This document shows, in pieces, positions 1-64,000 of a stretch of 64,000 nt of DNA. The stretch comes from Lamellibrachia satsuma (lineage: Eukaryota; Annelida; Polychaeta; Sabellida; Siboglinidae): the NCBI GenBank assembly GCA_033239005.1, contig BSQZ01000040.1, forward strand, positions 4,520,099-4,584,098, given 5' to 3'. A program made the translations under genes and the position numbers. Under the pieces are notes generated by a model. The model ran no database searches. It had not been told where the DNA came from and saw only the letters and a program-made list of their open reading frames with translations. Position 1 is the first letter of the stretch, and every line of letters starts with the position of its first letter.

Positions 1-384
1 TATAAAAAGGTGTCGGTAAGGGATTGTCGATATTTTCCTATTCGTACTAAGTATACTAATTATCCGACCGCCTTCTCCTCCCTGAATTAATACATTAACT
101 TTTTAATTTTGTATCAATATACCATCATCCCAGTATATATCGAAGTTACTGGTATTATAGCACAATCGTCCAAAGCTGTTGATTATTTGAAGGCCGAAGT
201 TGGTTTCTGTGAGCATATTGAACACCAGCATATACATAGCATATACCAATCAAAACTACTACTGCCCTAGGCCTCCCGATTCCGAAGCCTATGTATAGTT
301 GGGCCTGAACTCATGGCGCGTCACTAATTAGACGCTGTGCTATTGGGCTCAATCAATACAGTTCGAGTCAGCACTGAGTCGGTT
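1..384. other. AT-rich sequence without recognised gene
   Basis: No ORF with recognisable domain content on either strand. It could be downstream flank of the large minus-strand gene or an intron. I see nothing further in it. Confidence 0.4.
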
Positions 385-535
385 AATAATAGGGCCTCAA
401 TACATATTGTATCAGCTCTGACTAGGGCTATAGTAGTGCCTCAGTACAGAGTGTATCAGCTCTGAGAAGGGTTATAGTAAGGCCTCAATACAGAGTGTAT
501 CAGTTCTGAGCAGTTGCGTATTAGGGCCTTGAATA
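385..535. repeat. Degenerate ~60-bp tandem repeat, about 2.5 copies
   Basis: Successive units share the pattern AGGGCCTCAATACAGA followed by GTGTATCAGCTCTGA. Copies differ by several substitutions. No coding potential is seen. Confidence 0.6.
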
Positions 536-1689
536 GTGAATGTATTATTTAAATGATACTAGGATCTTCTCACACATATAGTGAACTGAATATTCAATCC
601 GTATGCATATGTATGCATCAATACATCTTTTGTAGTGAACACTACACAATATTATGACAACACAAGCAATGTGACATATATGGAGCAGCTACCGAGGCAA
701 AGAAAACAAACATATCAATATGACTATACTATGCAATGTGCCGTGCATTCCATAAATAATTTCGCAAATTTGAAAGTTCACGATAGTTTTCACACGAGAG
801 CACCTGGTAAGTTATATCCATGCTTTGGACATTTCTGGAAATCTGATCCAAATGGGTCTCCAAACGTTTTCGAACTTCGTCCAACCTAAATATTCATAAA
901 TATCATTCGACCCATGGAAGCTTTGCCAATATTCCACACAAACTAAATTGTTGCAACATCACATCCACTTTCAATGGAAAATGCAAAAGGTCAGTTAGGC
1001 AGGCCAGGAAATCATAATGAATAAATAACAGGCGTTCCTTTACCTGTCAAAGCAATCCTTTGAGGTAATCTAGGTAATTTGGGTATGTTTCCTCCAACGA
1101 AGATAAATCAAACATATGCATTATCAGTTTAATAATACATTATATCTAACTAACATTTGATCGTTTATGCGTTCATGCCGCCAACAGCAACCTTTTCTGG
1201 ATGCCTAACTTCAACAAATCATATGAGCTGTTTACCAAGTTGGTGTCTCGATTATCTAATATCAAATCAATCTTGCGGGGCCTTCCCCAGACATTGGATG
1301 GACGAAGGTCAAAAACAGTTTGACACGTACCCATTTGAATTACACTTCCTGGTGTGTCGTGTGCTCCTTTCGAATGCACGTAATCTGCAAGAGTAAGTGT
1401 GATATAAGTTATAGTCATATTGATATGTTGACGTGCCTTGTGTTAGCAGCTCCACCGTATCAATGGCACTGCTTTTATTCTTATAGAGAACATAAGTCTC
1501 GCGCCTCGTTTTCGTTCTGGAGTCCATTGGCCACCTAGTGTGTTTTGATGCCTGTGTAAAGAATAGGATTATGTTTTGTTTTTGGGTGTACTCACAGAAC
1601 TGACATCAAACGGTGTAAATTTGTCTTGATCATGAAAAATACACAGGTGTCACGTTGCTGAGTTATGTCATTAAAGGAATCCGGATGGA
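536..1689. other. Non-coding stretch, no recognised gene
   Basis: The ORFs here are short, overlap on both strands and have no recognisable domain. I see no splice-flanked exon comparable to those of the large gene. Confidence 0.4.
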
Positions 1690-1739
1690 TGGATAAGGTG
1701 GATAGTGGAGTGTGAAATGGGAGAAAACAACAAGGTTTC

Positions 1740-2440
1740 GGAGGAGGGAAAGGTACGGGGGACGGTATGTTCACTCTGGGACAAAAGGTGGAGAATATGG
1801 CTCTGGGATTCGTCGAACTTGAAAAGGCATATAACACAGTTCCGAGAGATATGGCCATGCCCACGTTGAGGTTGATGGGTGTCCCAGAGGCGGAAATGAG
1901 GATGGTCGAAGGCACATATGAAGAGATGCAAGAAAGAGTAGTGTGCGGACCGGGAATATCGGAGGAATTCAGGGTGGTCGTCGGTCTGCGTCATGGGAGT
2001 GCACTAAGCCCACTGTTATTCACTGCAGTAGTGGACGTGATTAGCAGGAAAACGAGTACAAGGGACATACTCCGCAAGTTACTATAGGCCGATGACCTGG
2101 CAGTAGTAGCGGACAGTGAGGCAGGCCTTCGAAAGCGGAAGGAAATCTTTCACAAACATGGACTGAGAGTACGTCTAGATAAGACGGAGGTGCTTTGGGT
2201 CGGGCAGCAGAAACAAGACGTAAGACTGGATGGGAAGAAACTGAGCCAACAAGACAGCTTTATATATCTGGGTGGAGCGGTTTACGGGGAAGGCAGCACG
2301 GAGACGGAAATTCGCAGGAGAGTAAACGTGGGGCAAGTGCGTGGAGGAAAGTGGAAGGGGTGATGGGAGATAGACACATATCTCGAAAGCTAAAAGGAAA
2401 GGTTCTCAACTCATGCCTAACACCAACGTACCTGTACAGC
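1740..2440 (+). mobile_element. Degraded non-LTR retrotransposon reverse transcriptase fragment
   Basis: Translation gives a recognisable RT core. It has a LEKAYNTVPR block (palm motif A region), a GLRHGSALSPLLF block (the GxxQGSxLSPLLF motif, with His in place of Gln) and, after an in-frame TAG at about 2083, an ADDLAVVAD block (catalytic YADD motif whose Tyr codon is now a stop). The match to motif spacing continues into the thumb region (YLGGAVYGEG), after which the frame is lost. Its sequence is unlike the CR1-like copies elsewhere in this window, so it belongs to a second LINE lineage. It is a dead, 5'- and 3'-truncated copy. Confidence 0.8.
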
Positions 2441-2460
2441 CTAGATACATACATGTTGAA

Positions 2461-2545
2461 TCTCCCGGATTCGCCCGGAGACACCCGGAAATGTATAAAA
2501 TCTCCTGTTCTCCCGGACGGGAGAACACATCTCCCGGAATTCTGA
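2461..2545. repeat. Cluster of CTCCCGG motifs with a perfect palindrome
   Basis: CTCCCGGA or close variants recur about five times. Bases 2507-2526 form a palindrome with 9-bp arms (GTTCTCCCG and CGGGAGAAC) around two bases. It directly follows the RT fragment and may be part of that element's tail. Confidence 0.5.
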
Positions 2546-5360
2546 TGAAACCAAAAATATTTGTGTGTGGCCTAACATAAAATCATCAATATCTCCCTTT
2601 TCTCATGCCCACAATAACAGCCAGGCTAAAATCAATCAGGTTTTGTGCAAAGTGAACAAGGGAAACTTAGAGTATAACTAATTATATATAAATTTTATTT
2701 AATTCATATATATTTGATAATTTTCACAATCGCAGCACATTTTGATCAAAAAGACGATAAGCAAAGGTTTTCATCAAAAATTGCCTCCATCACCAAGGAT
2801 CACAAATGCCGCCGTCACCCAGGATCACAAACTTTGAAGAAAAAGAAAATGCTTCAGTCTTAGCCCTTCGTGTATACAAGCGGAAAGTCAGGCTTCGTTG
2901 AAACGAAGAAACTCCTGTTCTGACGATCCTTGACCAGAATTGTAACGTTAATATATCCATTTGTCCAGGATAGTATCTAGTTTTCGCAGATTTCTTGCGT
3001 CGAAGGCGAGCCGGACGTGGCGGGCCGTTAAGTTCTCGTTCCCGAAGGCTCTTCCATTGTTGGTACTCGCCTACAGTTTGCTGCACTGTCGGACAGACTT
3101 TGTCTCGGTGACGTTCGCTTTGACATTTCACGAGCATGCAGCGAGGTCACCCCGTCTCTGTATACTCGCTTCGACTCATTGACTCCGAATGATATCGCCA
3201 GTCTCAAGCGGTGGAGAGACACACATCTGCGTGTTTATACTGTCAATTGCGTTGCCTTCTAGTTGGTCGTCACTGACGATTTCCTCAGTACCCAGAAAGC
3301 AGTACTGAGGAAATCCTCAATATTTTACCTAATTTGCTAATGAAGATTCAGAGGGATCATCGATTGTATATTTTAAATAATCCATCCCGTCCTGGAGTGT
3401 TTTCGGATAGAGGACTGGTTTATTTTTTCCAAAACCACTTCATCAGTTAACAGTTAACGTCTGCGTAATCGATGTTACTGTCTGACGTAACATAACCAGA
3501 ACGCGTACTTTAGTTTGGTTTGGGGGCCATGTTGAACGACTAGGTGCCAGACGTCCAGTTATGACAGCCGCTCCTCTGTTTATAAATATATACCGCATTT
3601 CGACACTGATGTACTTCACGAATCTCGGTCAATATAGATTGTTTCTTGGATTAGAGCATTGCTCCAATTCAATAAGTTCAGTTCCACGTATGTTCACGAG
3701 TCATGTGTGCTATTGTATATTCACAGTTCAGTCCACATTGACATGAAATTACCTCTATTTCTCCCACCTATACGAAGACTTAAACATGTGTCGTTATGTC
3801 TAAGTCCATCACCTCATCCTTGGAGCCTCAATCGAGGGGCAGATCCCCGTAAGCTCAGGGCATCTGGCGTGGGAGCAATCCCTGTAAGCCCATCCCGCAT
3901 CAATACAATCGGTATGTAATGTATACACAAGCAATTGATATATGGATTATACAAAATAAAATAGTTGAACAACTGATATATTTTGTCTTCTCTATAGATT
4001 AACCGATCGGGCATCATACAATCGTTACTCAGGTCCGCAGTGTTGCTTAGACGTACAACCAGCGCCTCCATCTAGCGTGTTGACCATGAACCACGCTCAT
4101 CTTGTTTTTTTAGTTATACCACTTTGCTTCGCACATTGGTGTATTTCCCTATAAAATCGTTTGAGTTATATTCACACTTTATAAGCGGTTGATTTCGTGC
4201 GCTTGCAAGCAGTGCTCGGTGATGACAAACTTCCCCACCAGTGGCGCCACTCAACGTTTCACTAATTACACTTGGTGTACAGATTTTGTACATTTTCATT
4301 TAATTTGGAAAAATCCTATTTTTTCAATAAATCTCTAACTTTCAATTGCATATAATTGTGGATAGCTTTTGTATTGTAGATGTGTCTAGAAATGCGATAC
4401 GTTATTTTTTGTTTGAGACTATGCCACCTTTTTCAAGTGCACAGTTGCAGTAGCTTAACAAGTCCTAAGCAACAATGACGGTGCTCATCCAACCAATGCT
4501 CTATGCTACTCCACAAGTGTCCATTTTGAATTTATTATTCTGTTCTGCGATCATCCCCCATCCTAACGATATCTATACAATAGATGTTATGAGATCATCC
4601 ATCATCATAATGTCATATATTCAACGGATCTTTGGAGATCATACCTCGTCCGAATGTTATCTATTCGACGGATGTGTGGCAACATTCTGTGAAAAAATAT
4701 GCTATTATAATTTTGTTTAAACTAGCGAATATGTCAGGTAATATCGCCACACTATGGCTCCTAATTATGTTATCATCGTGGTAATAATATCTCATCGATT
4801 TACACATATATGATATTTTTCTCGATGAACATGTTTGTACCAGCTATTTCTCATCGATACATGCATTTTATTATCACGATGCATCTATTAAATGACCTTT
4901 AACAACAGTTACTCTTTGTTTGTTCCTGTAGCAAACAAGCTCAGGTTTCTGCCATTACGCATCTGCAAGGTATCAACATTAAGCATCAGCAGGGTATAAA
5001 AAAAATTATATTATCATCGAATGTGGTAATAACAAAATTATGTTATCATCGTATGTGGTAAATGACAACATACGTTGCATTCAAACGGTTAAACGTAATG
5101 AAATCTGACAAAATATGTTATGTTGTGCATCAATGGGACGTTATCGTCACCAACCCTTCGTCGGCGTCTTTGACAATGATAACGATTGTCTACACTGCGG
5201 CTGGTAACAGCGGAACAAAAGTAGGCATTAAACTGTGGAAGGTTTCGCTTTGTAAAATAACACTACTAACCGAATTGGTTAGAATGTCACACGCATGCTT
5301 GATTTCAGATTCAAATATAAAAAAGTTCATGTAAGGCTTTCTTTGATCTTTCACAATTGC
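2546..5360. other. Non-coding stretch with a GC-richer island near 2990-3200
   Basis: Mostly AT-rich. Bases 2990-3200 are GC-richer and open in two frames on the minus strand, but no domain is recognised. A 14-bp perfect inverted repeat lies at 3278-3291 and 3302-3315. Short near-repeats of TTATGTTATCATCG occur at 4995-5060. No gene is supported. Confidence 0.4.
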
Positions 5361-5361
5361 A

Positions 5362-5432
5362 AACACATACATGCATGCATACATGCATGCACGCACGCAC
5401 GCACGCACACACACACGCACGCACGCACACAC
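5362..5432. repeat. Mixed CATG/CACG/CA microsatellite
   Basis: Runs of CATG, then GCAC, then CA dinucleotides. The apparent ORF through it is a repeat artefact. Confidence 0.8.
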
Positions 5433-7375
5433 TGACATACACTGGGTTCAAGGCACGGACCAGGCATGGATATGTTTAGTGTAAAAACTTTGCTCTCAAC
5501 ATTGGGGTGGGGGTTGCGTATCCCTCGTGATTCGGATGGTCACTTAAATGAAAATATATTCGTATACACCTTTTCCTTTTCTTGCCAATAGGGTATGGCC
5601 ATGCTAGTTGCGTCTAAACTGAATGTATGTAATATATTTTGGCCTTTGTTTACTAAACTAGTCTTCTTTCAGGCAAAATAACACGTTTGTTTGAGAATTT
5701 GCATTGGTTCTGCGTATGCCGGCCTCCATTAATATGTCACTTTAGTCTAGGTCACCCAAGTTTATAGAACTGCACATACTCTTAACGGTAGCGCTGGTTA
5801 ACATGTCAGCCGTCCGTCATTCGCAGAAATGACCGGATTGTCCAACTTTTAGAACACATTCTGAGTTAAAAAAAAATGGTAGCGAGGTAATCACTTTAAT
5901 ACTGCTTTTGGAACACTGACCTGTTCATGTTTGCAGATCTTTTGCAGGACTGAATGTGTTTCTTGTGTTGTGTATGTACATGTACATCCAATTTTACACT
6001 TGAGGTAGGCAAGTGTTATGTCGCTACTAGTGTGTTTCTTGTTTTACACTTGGGGGGTTGTGCCTGTTCAATATGTGTGAATTGAAATGGTGTATATCTT
6101 TGTTTGCTGTATTGAATGTAGACATGACTTGGTAGTCAAGCACATGTACGCTGCTTGTTGTTCTTCTTAATGGGAAATGTCTTAGTATATTGCAGTATGG
6201 AACAGCGCTATCATCGTGCGCATCAGGAAGGTGTTTAATATAGTACGGTGAGTCATTGACACGTGTGCGTTCGTACATGCGTGCGTGCGTGTATTCCAAT
6301 CGTCCACTGCTATTTTGCGTGCGTGCAAATGTGCGTGCGATTGTGCGGGTTTGTGTGTGTGCCGTGTGTGTGGACGAATAAAATAAATTAAAATTAACAC
6401 AATATATGCCGATGATCAATTTAATCATTGTTTTTGTACCAACATTCTACACCATCCACATATGATCAACGGCTGTGCGCTGGTCGCCTCGCTTGCCGTG
6501 GCGCTCATAGGCATGCTGTGCAAGCTGAAATGGAAATAAATAAACTGTTAATTAGTATGTCAGACTGTGTATAGTAATATCATAATTGTGAGTTACTTGA
6601 AAACCGAAAAAAATACATAAGTGGGTCTACACGTATGTTTGGAGCAACGCAATTAACATGTTATAACATTTGCGATGGCAACAGCAATACTCGTGGCATT
6701 GTCTCGTTGCAGGCGTGCAAACAGTATGTAGTAGCCACAGCAATTTATGATTAGCTAATTTACAGTATTTAATTGTATAAGCAACAATATGTTTGTCATC
6801 CATTGTCTTACGAGTTGTTGCTTTTAGTTGATGAGCGAAGTTTCAATAAACTGATTGTTGTAACGAAGTGTTTGGTTGATATTTATCTGCACAAGACACG
6901 TTTGATCAGCAAAATATCGCGTGCTCCGCTTCTTCGAAAAGTGTAAAACGTTCATCGAGCAACATACTTTATTCGTAACGAATACATTGGAGGTAGCGCC
7001 TCACCTTTATAGTACGTTATTGTCCAAACATGATCATGTTATCATAAATCGATGTTATTCTACCATATTGGCAGCACACATGGATTTTAATGAAAAACAT
7101 TTTATAATATACAGTGAACTTTACATGTTTACATTTGAATGTTTCGAGGGGCGTACATCGCGTTTGCGTTGCATGCGAATGTTGACGTAATTGTACTAGT
7201 GTTAACAATATGCCCATCACCTGATCTTGTGAACACGTGGCCCCGATACATTTGATTCACATGTATTCAAAAATGTCAACACCTTTACGCGAAAACACTT
7301 GACATGCATTAACAGATCACAGCCAAAATATATTTAAAAATTGTGTTTCGACCCATTTGGGCGATAAGAATATTA

Positions 7376-7377
<2 letters not shown>
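5433..7377. other. Mostly non-coding; contains a possible terminal exon near 6505
   Basis: No domain-bearing ORF. A GC-rich patch at 6450-6525 is preceded, on the minus strand, by a good acceptor (pyrimidine-rich, ending TTTCAG at 6525-6530). A TGCG-type repeat lies at about 6270-6360. The rest shows nothing recognisable. Confidence 0.4.
6505..6524 (-). CDS. Candidate short terminal coding exon of the large gene
   Basis: The EGF47 exon ends in phase 1 with base C. If it splices to the acceptor just above 6524, the reading frame adds only P-C-T-A-C-L and then TGA. The acceptor has a strong pyrimidine tract, but the short tail, the distance of 1.65 kb and the absence of a clear minus-strand poly(A) signal nearby leave this uncertain. 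The opposite strand reads as a hydrophobic 25-residue peptide ending in TAA, so the GC-rich patch might instead have another meaning. Confidence 0.22.

Positions 7378-7442
<65 letters not shown>
7378..7442. repeat. (TA)n microsatellite
   Basis: Uninterrupted TA dinucleotides, followed by a short TG/TGCG run to about 7480. Confidence 0.95.
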
Positions 7443-7446
<4 letters not shown>

Positions 7447-7552
7447 CGTGCGTGTGTGTGCTTGCGTGCGTTTGTGTGTGATTTATAGTGTATAACATGA
7501 ATTTGCTTTCCTTTTCCATTCCGCACTTGTATGCTAACTGGCAACTTTCCGA

Positions 7553-7680
7553 TGTGAATCGCCTGTGAATGGTACGAGACGGTGGCGGAGTAACACAAAT
7601 AATCTGGCAAGGCCGTAAGCCGCGTCCGACAATTTGTGCTACTCCGCCAGCGGTCGATTAGCAGGGATATTCACTTCGCA
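7553..7680. repeat. Foldback inverted repeat, MITE-like
   Basis: Inner arms at 7584-7600 (GGCGGAGTAACACAAAT) and 7632-7648 pair at 16 of 17 positions around a 31-bp centre. Weaker outer pairing reaches GTGAAT and ATTCAC ends near 7553 and 7680. This could be a small foldback element or a stable RNA hairpin. Confidence 0.5.
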
Positions 7681-8178
7681 AAGATGAGATTTATTTCACA
7701 CACCTTAGATTTAATGACAATTTTGGGACTATGTTCTATGTCGATGTAGTCGGTTTTCGTTCGGTGTTAAATAATCAGATTTTCGTTTATTGTTTGTACG
7801 AGATGACGTAGACAATACACTTGTCGTGGCCTAACGTGCACAGCGGAGAATGGCAATGGGGAACCGTAAGGTAAGGTCGGGGATCACTAAACGGGTGCTT
7901 ACGAAAGCGGATAAAATTCACCCGCAACAAGTGTCTACAGTTTATTTTTGCCGCAATGAAAGCGAATACACGTGAATTCGTCATTGATTTCCCACCGAGA
8001 GTGGAGTCGGGCAACTTGACTTCGTCATTGCACGCTTTGTCATGACGTATATAACTTGTTCGGTCCTATTACGAGTGTTCAATGGCGCTTTTAGTTGTGC
8101 ACCCCTGTATAGCACGGCACGTATTGAACGTATAAACAGGTTACTTACGAATATAAACAGTATAAAAAGGTTACTTAC
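7681..8178. other. Sequence downstream of EGF47, no exon found
   Basis: No further EGF exon is visible. Just below the EGF47 donor, a copy of the donor context (GGTTACTTACGAA) occurs at about 8139-8152, so the splice donor sequence is tandemly duplicated about 30 bp apart. Confidence 0.4.
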
Positions 8179-61111
<52,933 letters not shown>

Positions 61112-61654
61112 CTGCAAGAAACGAAGCAGTCAGCTTCTCATTAGCACGTTTACTCAAGATGAACGATGTGCGTAGCTTAAATGTATGGAATAACTCAAAT
61201 GTGGATTAACTAAAATAGGGAATAACTCTAATATGGAATGTGGAGTATCTATAATGTTAAATAGCTCAAACGCTCAATAAGAAATAATGTGATATTTCCG
61301 CAGAAATGTAATTATAACATTAGTTGATGCTTGACTAATTAAATAAATATTCTAGTTCTATTTGATATTCAATAGTGAATAAATAAAACACACACAAGTA
61401 CTCAGTACCACATGCAATCTTGCTACTATCGGTTGAATAGGTTATCCCGCAGAATGTGAGTGAAATCGGATTTTAATAATGATGTAACCATAGTGGCATA
61501 AATACGGTTAGCAGCGGTAAAGTTGTGATAACAATGTTCAGATAGGAACGCATAAGCGAATATATTGCGTAACAAGGTAAACATGTTGCGTCATTACTGC
61601 CGAAAGCAGTAACATATATATTTGTTTCCATATTTGGTTCGCGTTGATGAGTTT
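61112..61654. other. Intron, nothing recognised
   Basis: AT-rich. No exon seen. Confidence 0.5.
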
Positions 61655-61749
61655 AACAAGATTTAACAAGATTTGCCATCCAAGCCAAAGGCTCAGATGG
61701 CAAGTGGACAAGGAAGCCATTCGCTTATCGAGAGTCCAACAATGTTCAT

Positions 61750-62319
61750 CTACTTATAACCCGCCCTTTTGAGGTATGTGTCAACCTTGTTTTTAACCAT
61801 ATTCACGCTGCTCGCAGTTACACAATCTGTAGACAATTTGTTCCATTCATTTATTGTCCTCTGTGAGAACGAGTGCTTCCTGATGTTCAATCTACATTGA
61901 TCCTTTACTAATTTAATCTTATGTCCTCTAGTTCTGCTATCCTTCTTGAGTGAGAAAAACATATTTCTATCAATATTTTCATACCCATTCAATATCTTAA
62001 AAACTTCAATCTGATCTCCTCTTAACCTCCTTGTCTCTAAAGTTGTTAAACCACATTCTTTCAGACGTTCTTCATAACTAAGGTCTCTAAGTTCTGGAAT
62101 CATTTTAGTTGCTCTCCTTTGTATGCGTTCAAGCGTATCTATATCCTTCTTACAATATGGTCTCCATGCTTGTATACAGTATTCTAAATGAGGTCTAACT
62201 ATTGCTTTATAAAGAGGTATAATTAACTTTTTTCCTTTGTATGTTATGTTTCTTCTAATCAATCCAAGGATTTGATTACCCTTTGAAGCTGCAATACCAC
62301 ACTGCTCTGAAACTTTCAT
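61750..62319 (-). pseudogene. LINE ORF2 C-terminal part
   Basis: 189 codons of the post-RT region (PLYKAIVRPHLEYCIQAW, LERIQRRATKMIPELRDLSY, FSQRTINEWNKL), typical for CR1/jockey-type elements. It continues the RT frame across a TAA at 62350. Confidence 0.85.
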
Positions 62320-62349
62320 ATCAGCGCTTATTTTAACTCCTAAGTCCTT

Positions 62350-63246
62350 TTATTTTACAGTAGTACTCAGAACAGTATCTCCCATTTTATAGTTTACATT
62401 CAAGTTCCCATGTCCTGTATGTAGGCATTTACATTTCCCAAAATTGAACAGCATCTGCCATTTTTCAGACCATTTCACTAATCTGTCTAGATCGTTTTGT
62501 AAATGTCGTTTATCACCATCAGTATTAACCTTTCTAAACAGTTTTGTGTCATCCGCAAATCTCAGTACGTTACTTGTTATACTGTCGTCCAAGTCATTGA
62601 TATAAATTAAGAATAATATAGGTCCTAATACTGATCCTTGGGGTACTCCACTCAAAACCGATTTCCAATTTGAAACTTCTCCATCTTCTACAACCCGTTG
62701 TCTTCTGTCAGTCAGCCATTGTTCTCTCCAGTCAGTTATGCTATCCCCGATACCATGGGCTTTTAATTTAAGTAGTAGTCGCTGATGTGGCACTTTGTCA
62801 AAAGCTTTCTGAAAATCTAAGTAGATAATATCTACTGGCGATCCCACGTCTATCCACTTAGTGATTTCTTCCCAAAAACACAACATATTTGTTAAGCATG
62901 ACCTCGCTTTAAGGAATCCATGTTGAGATGAATTTAATAATTTATGCTTAACGAGGAAGTCCACCATATGGTCTTTAATTAACCTTTCTAATAATTGACA
63001 AATCATTGACGTTAAACTCACTGGTCTGTAATTCTCTGACTTATTTCTCGAACCCTTTTTAAATAATGGTATGATGTTTGCTTCTTTCCATTCAAACGGA
63101 ACAACTCCCTCTTTTAATGACAAGTTGAATACTCTTGCAAGTGGTATACTGATTTGTTCTACTGTTTCCATTAGTAATTTTGGAGGAATCCCATCCACTC
63201 CCGGTGATTTGTTATCCTTCATTGCCTTTATTTTCTTAGCTACCAA
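62350..63246 (-). pseudogene. LINE reverse transcriptase domain
   Basis: 298 codons with all RT blocks, including catalytic F-A-D-D (RFADDTKLF). An upstream frameshift separates it from the preceding 167-codon segment. Confidence 0.9.
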
Positions 63247-63464
63247 TTCTGGAGTTACAACTAACGGACCTAAATAGTCAGATTTAGCCCCCTGAAATTT
63301 AGCATCAGCAACTGGTAATGAACTAATATCTTCTTGGTAAACACTGAACTGAAGTAACCATTTAGGTCTTCCGCCATTAAAAACCCCTGTGATATTATAT
63401 TTCCAGCACTGTCTTCTAGAGGTCCAACCTTGTCTTGTACGTTTTGTTTACTCCTGACATATGC

Positions 63465-63968
63465 TTAAAAACTCTTGCTGTCATTTTTTATGTTACATGC
63501 TAGTTTTTGCTCATAGCTTCTTTTTGATTGTCTGATTTCAGTTGTAGCTGCATTAAGTGCCTCTTTGTATTTTGCATAGTCTTCTTCCTTTCTGGTACGC
63601 CTGTAAACCCTCCACATAGTTTGTTTTAGCATTATTTTTCTAGTTGCCTCTTTTGACAAGTGTTTCTTTCTACACCGTTTTCCTTGGTTTTGGAAGGGAA
63701 CAAATTTATCGATGATACTCTCAATTTCATATTTTAGAATATTCCAACATTCAATTGCGGTCTTATTCATCAGCATGTTATTCCAATCTAGCTTTGCTAA
63801 GTATTTTCTCATATCTTTGTAGTTACCTTTGTGGAAGTTTCTCTTGTACGTTTTCTTATTTTTACTTTCTGATTTTACATTGATGTCAAAATGTATTTGA
63901 TTATGGTCACTATTACCCAGTGGTTCAAATATTTTTACATTGTCCACTAATTCTTTTTGTGATGACAA
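63465..63968 (-). pseudogene. LINE region between endonuclease and RT
   Basis: 167 codons. NSDHNQIHFDINV near the start is the C-terminal end of an endonuclease (SDH motif). Basic linker follows. Ends at a TAA that interrupts the frame before the RT. Confidence 0.85.
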
Positions 63969-64000
63969 AACTATATCTAATACATTTTCTCCCCTGGTTG

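Larger units (their letters stand above)
61655..64000 (-). mobile_element. CR1-like non-LTR retrotransposon, runs off the window
   Basis: Minus-strand element with the region between endonuclease and RT (63465-63968), the RT (62350-63246) and the C-terminal region (61750-62319). RT motifs are intact: NKSPGVDGIPPKLL, NYRPVSLTS, YLDFQKAFDKVPH, SGVPQGSVLGPILF and RFADDTKLF. The 3' tail ends in short ATCTTGTTAAA direct repeats near 61660, as is usual for CR1/L2-type tails. Two in-frame stops (about 63465 and 62350) and a frameshift near 63330 separate the ORFs, so this copy is inactive but recent. The endonuclease domain is off the right edge. Confidence 0.9.

Noticed and set aside
2790..3222. 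Overlapping basic ORFs in a GC-richer island
   Set aside because: Two frames are open with no domain, no splice pattern and no match to the large gene. Not enough to call a gene.

Overview
This is animal (metazoan) genomic DNA. It is AT-rich, with GC-richer exons about 1 kb apart, many long (TA)n and (TG)n microsatellites, minisatellites, non-LTR retroelement copies and a tRNA-derived SINE. The mix resembles a marine invertebrate, but I cannot name the phylum from sequence alone. No prokaryotic features, rRNA genes or CRISPR arrays are seen.

One large gene on the minus strand fills most of the window, from 61111 (most upstream exon seen) down to at least 8179. I could place 63 exons by splice sites, phase and domain content. 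Together they give 8826 coding bases (2942 codons) with no frame conflict. The 5' end lies beyond the right edge, and the true 3' end is uncertain. In transcription order the protein has a short linker exon; a von Willebrand D assembly (vWD in three exons, C8, TIL, TILa-like, second TIL); a second D assembly (vWD in three exons, C8, TIL, TILa-like); a two-exon cysteine-rich module resembling a Ly6/uPAR fold; and 47 consecutive EGF-like domains, nearly all of the calcium-binding type. Each EGF domain is one phase 1-1 exon, usually 123 bp. The two D assemblies share the same intron phase series (1-0, 0-2, 2-2, 2-1, 1-0, 0-1), which indicates internal duplication. The product should be a very large secreted or extracellular-matrix protein. 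D assemblies commonly mediate disulfide-linked multimers, and cbEGF arrays form calcium-stiffened rods. A similar domain mix is known from invertebrate adhesive proteins and mucin or zonadhesin relatives, but the function here is inference.

Layout: 1-8178 is non-coding as far as I can tell, with one RT fragment, foldback repeats and a possible tiny terminal exon near 6505. 8179-47291 holds EGF47 back to EGF1, with introns carrying microsatellites, two CR1-like LINE fragments, a pair of direct-repeat elements encoding an SGNH-hydrolase-like N-terminus, and a decayed THAP-domain exon on the opposite strand. 47825-49263 holds the Ly6-like module and TILa. 50229-60211 holds the two D assemblies. 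60425-60760 is a SINE. 61655-64000 is a nearly complete CR1-like LINE whose ORF has two stops and a frameshift.

The most interesting material is the EGF array itself as an evolving locus. There are several half-exon relics, a 54-bp in-phase mini-exon that restores a conserved Asp codon, tandem repeats that have copied splice sites, a seven-cysteine EGF and the unusual combined architecture.
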